NCBI GenBank assembly: GCA_900539945.1
Contig: UQDV01000010.1
Span: forward strand, 7,235 to 71,234
Direction: 5' to 3'
DNA length: 64,000 nt
Source: an uncultured Faecalibacterium sp.
Lineage (GTDB): Bacteria > Bacillota > Clostridia > Oscillospirales > Ruminococcaceae
In this document: piece after piece, positions 43,367 through 52,190 of the stretch
Numbering within the stretch: the first letter of the stretch is position 1
How the letters are laid out: every line of letters begins with the position of its first letter
Translations under genes and position numbers: made by a program
The notes under the pieces: generated by a model
What the model was told of the DNA's origin: nothing
Databases searched by the model: none
What the model saw: only the letters and a program-made list of their open reading frames with translations

Positions 43367-44410
43367 TCAGTCCTCCATGCCCAGCAGGGGACGCAGCCCC
43401 TCCACGGGGATGGTCTCGGCCCGCCAGCAGCCCAGACCCGGCACCTTGATCACCGTGATCTGGCCGCCCTGGGCCTTTTTGTCGTGCAGCATCTCGGTCA
43501 GCACTTTTTCCTTGTTGTAGGTGGTGCGCACAGGCAGGCCAAGGCGGCGGTACACCGCACGCACCCGCTTCTGCAGGGCCTTGGACTCGATCATGGGCAG
43601 CATGCCCAGCGCCACGCACTCGCCGTGGAACAGGCCCACGGTACGGCGGCCCTTGATGCCCTTGACGGCCTCGATGCCGTGGCCGATGGTGTGGCCGAAG
43701 TTCAGCGCCTTGCGCATACCCTGCTCGGTCTCGTCCTGCTCCACGATACCCTTCTTGAACCGCAGGCTGCGGCAGATGATCTCGCCGATCTGGGCGTCGA
43801 TGTCGCCCTTCTCAAAGATGGCGAACAGCTCCGGGTCGGCCAGCAGGCTGGCCTTGACCGCCTCGGCCAGGCCGTTGATGTAGTGGCGGCGGGGCAGGGT
43901 GGACAGGGTGTCCGGGTCCACGATGACCAGTTTGGGCTGCCAGAAAGCACCCACGATGTTCTTGGTGTCGCCCAGGTCCACGGCGGTCTTGCCGCCGATG
44001 GAGGAGTCGATCATGGAAAGGGTGGTGGTGGGGCAGTTGATGAAGTCGATGCCGCGCATATAGGTGGCAGCTGCAAAACCAGCCAGGTCGCCCACCACGC
44101 CGCCGCCCACGGCCACGACCAGGTCCCCCCGGCCCATGCCGAAGTCCAGCATCTGGCGCAGCACGCTTTCCAGAATTTTAAAGCTCTTGCTGGCTTCACC
44201 CTGGGGCACCGTGATGATGCGGGCGTCCTTGCACTGGTCGGCCACCATCTGGGCATACTGGGCGGGCACGCCGCTGTCGGTGACCACGGCCACCCGGCGG
44301 TCCAGCCGGGCAAACTGGTACAGGTTTTCCAGCGAGCCGCTCTTGATGATGATGTCATAGCTGCGCTCGCCCAGATTCATGGTGAGTTTGGTTCCGATAA
44401 ATTCGCTCAT
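43367..44410 (-). CDS. aroB: 3-dehydroquinate synthase
   Basis: The 347-aa NAD- and metal-dependent enzyme has GGGVVGDLAGFAAATYMRG near residue 105, IGGKTAVDL and the metal-binding histidines in HTIGHGIEA and FHGECVALGM. It cyclises DAHP to dehydroquinate, the second step. The start overlaps the end of pheA by four bases. Confidence 0.95.
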   Translation of the reverse strand: MSEFIGTKLTMNLGERSYDIIIKSGSLENLYQFARLDRRVAVVTDSGVPAQYAQMVADQCKDARIITVPQGEASKSFKILESVLRQMLDFGMGRGDLVVAVGGGVVGDLAGFAAATYMRGIDFINCPTTTLSMIDSSIGGKTAVDLGDTKNIVGAFWQPKLVIVDPDTLSTLPRRHYINGLAEAVKASLLADPELFAIFEKGDIDAQIGEIICRSLRFKKGIVEQDETEQGMRKALNFGHTIGHGIEAVKGIKGRRTVGLFHGECVALGMLPMIESKALQKRVRAVYRRLGLPVRTTYNKEKVLTEMLHDKKAQGGQITVIKVPGLGCWRAETIPVEGLRPLLGMED

Positions 44411-45477
44411 TTTGTATACACTCCTAACAAACGCACGGTGCGGCAGGTGCGGTCCAGCTGCTGCAGCAGGGCACCGGTCTCGTCGGCGGTGGGGTCGCCC
44501 ACCAGCTCGACATAAAAATAATATTCAAACGGCACATGAGGCATGGGCCGGCTCTTGATGGATTCCATATTGAAGCCGCTGGCACCGATGACCTGGATCA
44601 CCTCGGCGAGTTTGCCGGGCTTGTTGTCCACGGTGAACAGCAGCGAGAAGCGGTTGCCCGCCGTGGGCTTTTCGCGGCTGATCACGATAAAGCGGGTGGT
44701 GTTGTCGCCGTCGGTGTTGATGCGGGGCACCAGCACCTCCAGCCCGTACAGGGCAGCGGTCTCGGCGCTGGCAATGGCGGCTTTGGTCTTGTCACCGCTT
44801 TCGGCCACGAACTTGGCGGCCAGGGCGGTGTTGAGCATGGCGGTGGCCGGCAGATGGAACTGCTTTAAGAAGGTCTCGCTCTGGGCGATGGCCTGCTGAT
44901 GACTGTACACGCTGCGGATCTCGGAAAGCTGGGTGCCGGGCAGCACCAGCAGGTTCTGGGAGATGGGCAGGTCGTACACGTCCACCACCCACAGGGCGGG
45001 GTGATTGTAGCACAGGTCCAGCACGGCAGAAACATCGCCCGCGTGGCTGTTCTCAAAGGGCACCACGCCGTGGGCAGCGTCCCCCCGCTCCACGGCGGCG
45101 AACACCTCGTCCCAGGTGGGGCAGCTCACGGCCTCGGCGTGGGGGAACAATGCCCGCAGTGCGATGTGCGCAAAGGCCCCCTCCACGCCCTGATAGGCGG
45201 CGCGGTTCTGGCCCAGAATGAGGGCTTCGTACTGCTTGGCCACGTCCATCATGTTCTGGACATGGTCTTTATAATAAGGGCGCAGCGCCGGGGCGTGGAT
45301 GCGGGCGGCGGCCTTTTCCAGCACGGCGGCTTCCCGCGCGGCATCAAAGATCGGCAGGCCGTGGGTACGCTTGTACTCGGCCACCTGCAGCACAGCGGCC
45401 ATGCGCCGCTCAAACAGGGCGGCCAGCTGGGCGTCCACTTCGTCGATCTCGGCACGGGCTTGTTCCAGTGCGTCCAT
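44407..45477 (-). CDS. pheA: Bifunctional chorismate mutase / prephenate dehydratase (P-protein)
   Basis: The 356-aa product has an AroQ-type chorismate mutase domain (residues 1-85), a prephenate dehydratase domain (about 95-275, with GVVPFENSHAGDVSAVLDL) and a C-terminal ACT domain (about 280-350, with DNKPGKLAEVIQVIGASGFNMESIKSRP) for phenylalanine feedback. It converts chorismate to phenylpyruvate. ATG 45477 is chosen over an upstream start at 45531, which lies inside the promoter. It is the first gene of the aromatic operon. Confidence 0.94.
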   Translation of the reverse strand: MDALEQARAEIDEVDAQLAALFERRMAAVLQVAEYKRTHGLPIFDAAREAAVLEKAAARIHAPALRPYYKDHVQNMMDVAKQYEALILGQNRAAYQGVEGAFAHIALRALFPHAEAVSCPTWDEVFAAVERGDAAHGVVPFENSHAGDVSAVLDLCYNHPALWVVDVYDLPISQNLLVLPGTQLSEIRSVYSHQQAIAQSETFLKQFHLPATAMLNTALAAKFVAESGDKTKAAIASAETAALYGLEVLVPRINTDGDNTTRFIVISREKPTAGNRFSLLFTVDNKPGKLAEVIQVIGASGFNMESIKSRPMPHVPFEYYFYVELVGDPTADETGALLQQLDRTCRTVRLLGVYTK

Positions 45478-45521
45478 GGGGGTCACATCCTTTATGTCTG
45501 GTTTGGGTACGATACTCAGTA

Positions 45522-45550
45522 AGTATACCATAACCGGGACGAAGAAACAA
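45522..45550 (-). promoter_or_regulatory. Promoter of the aromatic amino acid operon
   Basis: On the minus strand, TTGTTT (45545-45550), 17 bp, TATACT (45522-45527), 45 bp before pheA. The short leader has no room for a T-box or attenuator. Confidence 0.7.
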
Positions 45551-45620
45551 CAAAAGGCCCCTGCTTTCAGAGTGGAGAATATTTCAAATCACACCGGAGT
45601 AAAAAGACAAAAATAGAAAG

Positions 45621-45664
45621 CAAAACTCCCCCTGCCGGCTTTGAAGGGAGCCGGGCAGAGGGAG
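45621..45664 (-). terminator. Terminator of the plsC operon
   Basis: CTCCCCCTGCCGGCT (45626-45640) pairs with 45649-45664 with one bulge, followed on the minus strand by GTTTTG. Confidence 0.8.
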
Positions 45665-45674
45665 CAAAGGGTGC

Positions 45675-45848
45675 TTATCGGTTTTTCCACAGGTCCTCGC
45701 GGCTGCGGGCGGTGCCGTAGTACCGCCCGTAGGGGTTGTCGAGGTCGGCGGCGCGGGGCGCGGACGGCTGCGGGGGCTTTGCGGGGGACGGGGTGCGGTC
45801 GAACACGAACCGGTGGGCACTCTGCCCGCTCTTTATGCGGAAGCGCAT
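45675..45848 (-). CDS. Hypothetical protein, 57 aa
   Basis: A short reading frame begins MRFRIKSGQSAHRFVFDRTP and ends NPYGRYYGTARSREDLWKNR. It is rich in Arg, Pro and aromatic residues and has no membrane segment. AAGGAGG lies nine bases before the ATG, overlapping the end region of the upstream gene, and the operon terminator follows the stop. Those two signs support expression. The family is not recognised. Confidence 0.55.
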   Translation of the reverse strand: MRFRIKSGQSAHRFVFDRTPSPAKPPQPSAPRAADLDNPYGRYYGTARSREDLWKNR

Positions 45849-45852
45849 GGCC

Positions 45853-46605
45853 TCAGCCCTCCTTGGTCACGGTGGAAACGGCCCCGGCGGTCAGGGCCTG
45901 CCAGAGCGCTTCGCCGCCGGACAGCAGGTCGGCAGCGTCCTTGGTCCAGGCGCCCCGGATGCCGATGTAGTAGTGGCTCAGCAGTTCCTGACTGGAGCCG
46001 CTGTCGTTCTGCACGGCGTCGGAGGTGTAGTCGCCCAGGTCCAGCCCGGCCAGCACGGGGCAATCGTCCCAGTGGTACACCATATTCCACCAGTCGTTGT
46101 CTGCGTCGGACTGGGGCAGGCTGCCGTCCAGATACCGCAGGGTGCCGGTGGTGCTCTGGAACCCGGCCGGGTCGTAGAGGATGAAGAGGGAGCTCAGGGC
46201 ACCCTGAATGTCGGTGGACAGTTTGGTGGTGCCGGCCATGTCAAGGTAGGCGTCCGAGTCATCGCTGCCGAAGTTCATGGTGTAGACGTTCAGCTTGACC
46301 ACCACCTTGCCGTCGCCGTTCCGATCTTCGCCGTAGGCGGCAAGGGCGTCCTGCAGGGCGGTCTGGGTGGCCTCCGGCAGGTAGTGGGGGGCCACCACGG
46401 CCACATTGTAGTCGGCGTGGGTGGTAAGGAAATACTGCCCGATGAAGCAGTAGCCCACAAAGGCCGCGGCAATGCCGAGGATGATCACCCATTTCAGGTT
46501 GTAGTCCCACCAGTTGGCCCAGCGCTCCTTGCGGGTGTAGGTGTGCTTTTTGCGCGGGGTGAGGTCTTTGGGGTCGATGTCGCGTTCGTAACGGTAGCTT
46601 GCCAT
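45853..46605 (-). CDS. Hypothetical single-pass membrane protein
   Basis: The 250-aa product has a charged N-terminus (RDIDPKDLTPRKKHTYTRKERWANWWDYNLKW), one membrane helix (about residues 39-60) and a long extracytoplasmic domain rich in Asp, Gly, Ser and Tyr. It follows plsC by 22 bp and precedes the 57-aa gene by four bases, so the three form an operon. The function is unknown. Confidence 0.7.
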   Translation of the reverse strand: MASYRYERDIDPKDLTPRKKHTYTRKERWANWWDYNLKWVIILGIAAAFVGYCFIGQYFLTTHADYNVAVVAPHYLPEATQTALQDALAAYGEDRNGDGKVVVKLNVYTMNFGSDDSDAYLDMAGTTKLSTDIQGALSSLFILYDPAGFQSTTGTLRYLDGSLPQSDADNDWWNMVYHWDDCPVLAGLDLGDYTSDAVQNDSGSSQELLSHYYIGIRGAWTKDAADLLSGGEALWQALTAGAVSTVTKEG

Positions 46606-46627
46606 GGGACGGTGTCCTCCAGAATGT

Positions 46628-47356
46628 TTATTTCAGCTTGGCCAGAATGGTCTGGCGCACGGCTTCCGGCAGCTGCTTCTGCTCAGCCTTGCTCATGCCG
46701 GCGGTGCGGATGGGCGGCAGGATGCAGATGTGCACCCGGCCCGGGTGGCAGCGGTTGCCGTTGCTCTCAAACAGGGCGCGGGCACCGGTCATGGCCACCG
46801 GAACCACCGGGGCACCGGTCTTGACCGCAATGCGGAATGCGCCGTTCTTGAACTCGCCGACACCGCCCTCTTCGCCCTTGTAGCGGGTGCCCTCCGGGAA
46901 GATGACGAAGCTGCGGCCGCTCTCCACGATGGCGGTGGCGTCGTTCAGGGCGCGCACCGAGGCGCGCAGGTCGTCACGCTGCACGAACACGCAACCCAGC
47001 AGCTTCATCCAACGGTTCAGCAGGGGGATTTTTCCCAGCTCTTCCTTGGCCAGGATGCCGTGGGGCTTGTCGAGGCTGGCCAGCAGCAGGGGGATGTCGT
47101 AGTAGCTGCGGTGGTTGCCCACGAACACGCAGGGGCCTTCCTTGGGGATGTTCTCCAGCCCTTCCACGGTCAGGGTGACGCCGGTCACCTTCAGGATGCC
47201 GCGGCTCCAGCGGGGGATGTGACGGTCCACCAGGCGCTCCACCGTCTCGGTGTCACCGGCGGCCAGGGCCCGCTCGCCCCGGCGCAGGGTGCCGTAGTGT
47301 ACGATCATGTAGCCGAACAGATACAGAAACATCGCAATGGTGCGAAAAATACTCAT
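46628..47356 (-). CDS. plsC: 1-acyl-sn-glycerol-3-phosphate acyltransferase
   Basis: The 242-aa product has the HX4D catalytic motif NHRSYYDIPLL near residue 80 and the substrate motif FPEGTRYK near residue 151. It adds the second acyl chain to lysophosphatidic acid to give phosphatidic acid for membrane lipids. It has a hydrophobic N-terminus that anchors it to the inner membrane face. It heads a three-gene operon. Confidence 0.93.
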   Translation of the reverse strand: MSIFRTIAMFLYLFGYMIVHYGTLRRGERALAAGDTETVERLVDRHIPRWSRGILKVTGVTLTVEGLENIPKEGPCVFVGNHRSYYDIPLLLASLDKPHGILAKEELGKIPLLNRWMKLLGCVFVQRDDLRASVRALNDATAIVESGRSFVIFPEGTRYKGEEGGVGEFKNGAFRIAVKTGAPVVPVAMTGARALFESNGNRCHPGRVHICILPPIRTAGMSKAEQKQLPEAVRQTILAKLK

Positions 47357-47576
47357 AAATTCTCCTCCTTATGGCATGGGGATGCCAGAGCCATTGTAAC
47401 ATACTTTTGCAGAAAAAGGGAGAAAAAATACTTTTTTTACAATTGGGTGGCCTGTGCCCTTGCAAAATTGACAAAATCCGGGTATATTTATATCTGTAAA
47501 GCCAGCACAATGGCGCTTTCCGGCTGCGGCGGCCTGCTGCGGAACGGAAAGGAAAGAACGAGGTAACCACAGCATT

Positions 47577-48419
47577 ATGGGTCTGTTTCCTTCTGCAAAC
47601 GATTTCAAGGCGGGCAAGGGCGTTGAAAAGGACGCTCCCCGCAAGACCGGCGTCCGCCGTTTCTTTGAGCTGGTAGGACGCGATATGAACAGCATGTTTC
47701 TGGCAAACCTGCTCACCTGCCTGGGCTTTGTGCCGGTGATCAGTCTGGTGTATATCGGCTTCCTGATGAACAACCTGCCGGTCATGCTGATCAGCGCCGC
47801 CGTGGGCGGCATCCTGGCCGGGCCAGTGCTGGCCGGAATGTACGACACCGTGCTGCGCGCCCTGCGCGACGAGGCCGGCTACTGGTGGGTGACCTACCGC
47901 AAGGCCTTCAAGCGCAACTTCAAGGCCAGCATCCTGCCGGGTGTGCTGTACTGCGTGGTGGTCACGCTGCAGATCTTCCTGGTCTATTTCTGCTTCAACA
48001 TGCTGTATCACGGCACCAACGTGGGTGTGCCCCTGTGGGTGGCCACGGTGCTGAATCTGCTCGTCTTCCAGATGCTGTTTGCCTACATGTGGCCGCAGAT
48101 CGCCCTGCTGGACCAGCCCCTGAGCCTGACGCTGAAGAACAGCATCAACTGCATGATCGCCTTCCTGCCCCATGCACTGGCAGCGTCCATCGTGCAGATC
48201 CTGTTCTGGGGCGTGGTGATCCTGTGCATGCCGCTGGGCCTGCTGCTCATGCTGGTGTTCGGCTTCTGGTTCGTCACCGAGGTGTCCTGTCAGATCGTGT
48301 ACGGCGACCTGGACCGGGTGTTCCACATCGAGGAGAGCATCCGCAAGCTGAAGGATGCCGAGCTGGAAGCTGCCCTCCGCGAGGATTACGCCGCCGCGGA
48401 GGACGATACCGAGGAATGA
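47577..48419 (+). CDS. YesL/DUF624-family membrane protein
   Basis: The 280-aa product has about six hydrophobic helices and the DUF624-like segment GPVLAGMYDTVLRALRDEAGYWWVTYRKAFKRNFKASILPG. Family members such as YesL often sit near carbohydrate uptake genes, but none are here. The C-terminus is acidic. No strong ribosome site is seen before the ATG. It is followed by a C39-like gene after 37 bp. Confidence 0.75.
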   Translation: MGLFPSANDFKAGKGVEKDAPRKTGVRRFFELVGRDMNSMFLANLLTCLGFVPVISLVYIGFLMNNLPVMLISAAVGGILAGPVLAGMYDTVLRALRDEAGYWWVTYRKAFKRNFKASILPGVLYCVVVTLQIFLVYFCFNMLYHGTNVGVPLWVATVLNLLVFQMLFAYMWPQIALLDQPLSLTLKNSINCMIAFLPHALAASIVQILFWGVVILCMPLGLLLMLVFGFWFVTEVSCQIVYGDLDRVFHIEESIRKLKDAELEAALREDYAAAEDDTEE

Positions 48420-48456
48420 TCCCGCCTGTGCTGCGTGCGGAAAGGAGACTGGCCGG

Positions 48457-49854
48457 ATGATGGAACAACGCAACAATCTGGTCCTGCAGGGCACCGAGAC
48501 CTTTTCCCGCGGGCAGCTGGACAACCTTGCGCTGGAAAACGGCAGCCTTGTGCTGGACAGCGTGGCCGGACGCAGCCTGCAATACGGCAGCTACACCACT
48601 CCGGAATTTGCCATGCCGGCGTTCTGCAACCTGAGTGTGAGCTGGAACGCCAGCGCCCCCCACAACACCATGGTGGAGGTGCGGTGCCGGGTGTATGCCG
48701 GAAATGCCTGGACCGGCTGGATGAGCTTTGGCAAGTGGGCACCGGATTACCCCCGGTGCAGCACCCACGCCCAGAGCGAGGACGGCATGATCTTCCTGAT
48801 GGGGGACACCGTGACGGTGGCCACCCCCGGCGGCGGCACCGGTGTGCAGCTGCAGGTGAACCTTTCCACCAACAACGATAAAGTGACCCCGGCAGTGCGG
48901 CTGCTGGCGGTGGCGGTGCGGCCCCTTACCTGGGAAAAGCACCACGGCCACCCGCTGAACCGGCGGCTTTACCTGCCGGAATACTGCCTGAACACCCACG
49001 ACCCCAGCTTTGGCCGGGAGATGGACCTGCCGCTGATCATGGCGGCCCTGATGAACCGCTGGGGCGAGGATATCCTGCCCGAAGAGGTGGCCTATATCAT
49101 GGAGGATATGGCCACCAGCAGCACCGCCAACGCGGCCTTTGCGGCCGCAGCCGCAGGCTGCTGCGGCTACCCCTGCTGGCAGGCCTGGATGGACCTTGCC
49201 GACCTGCGTGCCCAGATCCACGACGGCTGCTCGGTGGCCGTGCAGGTGGAGCGCCGCATCCGCGGCCAGCGCGACCCGGCCCGGGTGTGGATGGGGCTGC
49301 GGGGCTTCGGCCATGACGATGCCGTGATGGCGGACTACGTTCTGCTCAACGACCCCACCGCCGACACCGACGGTGCCGTGAACTGTACCATGGCACTGGT
49401 GGATTTTATGCGCTACTTTACCGGGCGCGCCATTGCGCTGCGGGCAAAACCCCGCGACCTGGCGGCCAACCGGCCGCTCCGCCTCCGGTGTGAGCTGGAG
49501 CCGGGGCAGCAGCCGGGTACCTATTATTTTTCCCAGCACGGGCAGCGGGATGCGCTGCCGGACAACTTTGCCGGATGGATCGCATGTGCTGCCCACGACG
49601 GGGTGGCGCACGCCACCACCGCACACCGCAGCTTTGTGCGCATGGAGCGCACCGAGGACGGCGGGGTGCGTTTTCTGCCGGAAGTGCTTGCCGCAGGCGG
49701 GCGCTTCAGCGTGTATGCCGTGGACCAGACCGGCAGGATGCGGGTAGCGGAGGTACGGCTGCCAAAGCCGCGCCCCGCACCGGAACAACCAGTCACCCAA
49801 GCGCAGGACAAGCCGGACACCGATCCGGCTGCACCCGGAGCTTTCGGGCAATAA
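48457..49854 (+). CDS. C39-like papain-fold protein lacking catalytic residues
   Basis: The 465-aa product resembles bacterial C39-family proteins with an N-terminal beta domain (SVSWNASAPHNTMVEVRCRV, WTGWMSFGKWA) and a papain-like region from about residue 165. The catalytic-cysteine block, usually WCSPTS, reads EMDLPLI here, and the histidine block, usually GHLLVVRGF, reads VWMGLRGF; the following NDP is kept. It is therefore probably a pseudo-protease. There is no signal peptide. AAAGGAG precedes ATG 48457. It is grouped with the DUF624 and kinase-like genes. Confidence 0.65.
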   Translation: MMEQRNNLVLQGTETFSRGQLDNLALENGSLVLDSVAGRSLQYGSYTTPEFAMPAFCNLSVSWNASAPHNTMVEVRCRVYAGNAWTGWMSFGKWAPDYPRCSTHAQSEDGMIFLMGDTVTVATPGGGTGVQLQVNLSTNNDKVTPAVRLLAVAVRPLTWEKHHGHPLNRRLYLPEYCLNTHDPSFGREMDLPLIMAALMNRWGEDILPEEVAYIMEDMATSSTANAAFAAAAAGCCGYPCWQAWMDLADLRAQIHDGCSVAVQVERRIRGQRDPARVWMGLRGFGHDDAVMADYVLLNDPTADTDGAVNCTMALVDFMRYFTGRAIALRAKPRDLAANRPLRLRCELEPGQQPGTYYFSQHGQRDALPDNFAGWIACAAHDGVAHATTAHRSFVRMERTEDGGVRFLPEVLAAGGRFSVYAVDQTGRMRVAEVRLPKPRPAPEQPVTQAQDKPDTDPAAPGAFGQ

Positions 49855-49876
49855 ATCGACATGGGAGGAACACATT

Positions 49877-50482
49877 ATGGCAAAGACGATCATTACTTTG
49901 GGACGTGAGTACTGCACGGGCGGCCGTTACATCGCTGAGGATGTGGCCAATGCACTGGGCATCAAGCTTTACGACAAGGAACTGATCACCATGGCAGCAA
50001 AGCATTCCGGCTTGTCGGAAGAAGCCGTTGCCGCCAGCGAAAAACGGCATACGCACAGCCTGCTGTACAGCCTGTACACCATGGGCAACGAGCTGCCGCT
50101 GGGCGATCAGGTGTTCATTCTGCAGAGCCGCATCATCAAGCAGCTGGCCGAGGAAGGCCCCTGCGTGATCCTGGGCCGCTGCGGTGACTATGTGCTGCGG
50201 GAACGCCCGGACGTGCTGCGCGTGTTCGTGTACGCCCCCAAGGAGTGGCGGCTGGAATACGCCAAGACCAACCCCCTGGTCAAGGCCAAGGACGCCAAGG
50301 GCATCAAGGAGGAAGTGGAAAAGACCGACCGTAACCGTTCGGCCTACTACAACTACTACACCCAGAACCGCTGGGGCGATGCCCACAACTATGATCTGGC
50401 CATCAACGCCGCTCTGGGCCGCGAGACCTGCGTCAAGATGATCCTGGATGCAGCCGCCGCCAAGGAAAAGACCCTGGGCTGA
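49877..50482 (+). CDS. Cytidylate kinase-like family protein
   Basis: The 201-aa product resembles the cytidylate-kinase-like family (Cytidylate_kin2). It has the start TIITLGREYCTGGRYIAEDVANALG, in which the usual glycine-rich phosphate loop is altered (REYCTGGR), then YDKELITMAAKHSGLSEEAV and CVILGRCGDYVLRERPDVLRVFVYAP. It is common in Firmicutes, and its actual substrate is not established. GGGAGG precedes the ATG. It lies 22 bp after the C39-like gene and probably shares a transcript. Confidence 0.85.
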   Translation: MAKTIITLGREYCTGGRYIAEDVANALGIKLYDKELITMAAKHSGLSEEAVAASEKRHTHSLLYSLYTMGNELPLGDQVFILQSRIIKQLAEEGPCVILGRCGDYVLRERPDVLRVFVYAPKEWRLEYAKTNPLVKAKDAKGIKEEVEKTDRNRSAYYNYYTQNRWGDAHNYDLAINAALGRETCVKMILDAAAAKEKTLG

Positions 50483-50752
50483 GTTTCCGGCCGGGGCAAA
50501 AATAAAACAACGATGAATCGTGGGTAGGGCGCGTGAGCGTTCTGCCCACGTTTCGGGCAACGGCGACGACCGCGGCCTGCGGCCGATGCAGGGAGGAGCT
50601 GTTGGGGCAGCGGCCGGCAAGACACGAGTACCGCCCAAGGTGCAAAGTGGATGCCGGGAGCCGCAACCCGGGTATTCCTTCCGTCTCGTTGCTCGCTTCC
50701 GCAGAATGATGCGGCAGCGATTAAAAAAAATCTACTGTTAAAAGGAGCAATC
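50483..50752 (+). other. Intergenic region before the MATE gene with RNA-like structures (motif copy B)
   Basis: No gene is present. A 13-bp hairpin with G-U pairs (GTGGGTAGGGCGC with GCGTTCTGCCCAC) lies near 50520-50550. Bases 50632-50671 match the 40-nt motif before mutY at 32 of 40 positions; here CCGC (50631-50634) pairs with GTGG (50647-50650) around CCAAGGTGCAAA, and CCGGG/CCCGG forms a second stem. It lies about 80 bp before the MATE start. Confidence 0.5.
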
Positions 50753-52150
50753 GTGGAAACAAAGCAACCCCAGACCCCTCCCGCCGAAGCGCGGGAAAAC
50801 ATCATGGGCACCATGGAGATCAACCCCCTGCTGATAAAGCTCAGTGTGCCCATGATGATCTCCATGCTGGTGCAGGCGCTGTACAACGTGGTGGACTCGG
50901 TGTTCGTGTCCCATGTCAGCGAGAACGCCCTCACCGCCGTATCGCTGGCGTTCTCGCTGCAGAACGTGATGATCGCGGTGGGCGTGGGCACCGGTGTGGG
51001 TGTGAACGCTATGCTGAGCAAGAGCCTTGGCGAAAAGAACCAGCGCCGGGCCAATGCCACCGCCGAAAACGGCATCTTCCTGTCGCTGTGCAGCTTCGTG
51101 GTGTTCCTGGTCATCGGTCTGACCTGCATGAAGCCCTACTTCTACGCGCAGACCGGGGACGAGGCCATCGCCCGGCAGGGCATCCAGTACCTGTCGGTGT
51201 GCTGCATCTTCAGCCTGGGCCTGTTCACCCAGACCATGGGCGAAAAGCTGCTGGCCGCCACCGGCCGCACCTACCTGAGCATGATCAGCCAGCTGACGGG
51301 TGCCGTGGTGAACATCATCCTGGACCCCATCTTCATCTTCGGCTATTGCGGCGAGGCCCTCAGCGGCACCACCGGTGCCGCCGTGGCCACCGTCATCGGC
51401 CAGTTCTGCGGAGCGGGCATGACCTTGTTCTTCAACCTGAACAAGAACCCGGACATCCAGATCGGATTCAAGGGCTTCCGGCCCAGTGCAAAGGCCATTG
51501 GCCGCATCTACGCGGTGGGCCTGCCCAGCATCGCCATGCAGTGCGTGGGCAGCGTGATGACCTTTGGCATGAACCTGATCCTGATGACCTTCTCGGCCAC
51601 GGCGGTGGCGGTGTTCGGCGTGTACTTCAAGCTGCAGAGCTTCGTGTTCATGCCGGTGTTCGGCCTGAACAACGGCATGGTGCCCATCATCAGCTACAAC
51701 TACGGTGCCCGCCGCCCCGACCGCGTCAAAAAGACCATCAAGCTGGCCGTGTGCTACGCCGAGGGCATCATGCTGATCGGTTTCTGCATCTTCCAGTTCT
51801 TCCCGGACAAGGTGCTGGGCATCTTTGCGGCCAGGGATGCCATGCTGGCCATCGGCATCCCGGCGCTGCGCATCATCTGCCCGCACTTTTTGCTGGCAGG
51901 CATCGGCATCGTGATGGGGTCGGTGTTCCAGGCACTGGGCAACGGCGTGTTCAGCCTGATCGTCTCCATGTGCCGCCAGCTGGTGGTGCTGCTGCCTGCC
52001 GCCTGGCTCCTGGCCCGGACCGGCAGCGTGAACAACGTGTGGTGGGCCTTCCTGATCGCGGAAGTGGTCAGCCTGCTGCTGAGCCTTGCATTTTTTGCCC
52101 GCATCAACAAGACCGTCATTGCACCTCTGTACGGCCCCGAAGAACCGTGA
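50753..52150 (+). CDS. MATE-family efflux transporter
   Basis: The 465-aa product has 12 hydrophobic helices and MATE hallmarks: a short cytoplasmic start, then LIKLSVPMMISMLVQALYNVVDSVFVSHVSENALTAVSLAF in helix 1-2 and the mid-protein repeat GLPSIAMQ. It exports drugs or metabolites by Na+ or H+ antiport. The start is GTG 50753, five to six bases after GGAG; ATG 50804 is an alternative. A conserved RNA-like motif lies in its leader. Confidence 0.9.
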   Translation: METKQPQTPPAEARENIMGTMEINPLLIKLSVPMMISMLVQALYNVVDSVFVSHVSENALTAVSLAFSLQNVMIAVGVGTGVGVNAMLSKSLGEKNQRRANATAENGIFLSLCSFVVFLVIGLTCMKPYFYAQTGDEAIARQGIQYLSVCCIFSLGLFTQTMGEKLLAATGRTYLSMISQLTGAVVNIILDPIFIFGYCGEALSGTTGAAVATVIGQFCGAGMTLFFNLNKNPDIQIGFKGFRPSAKAIGRIYAVGLPSIAMQCVGSVMTFGMNLILMTFSATAVAVFGVYFKLQSFVFMPVFGLNNGMVPIISYNYGARRPDRVKKTIKLAVCYAEGIMLIGFCIFQFFPDKVLGIFAARDAMLAIGIPALRIICPHFLLAGIGIVMGSVFQALGNGVFSLIVSMCRQLVVLLPAAWLLARTGSVNNVWWAFLIAEVVSLLLSLAFFARINKTVIAPLYGPEEP

Positions 52151-52190
52151 CCCCGGTGCAAAGCCTGTAACCGAAAGGAACGTGATCTCT

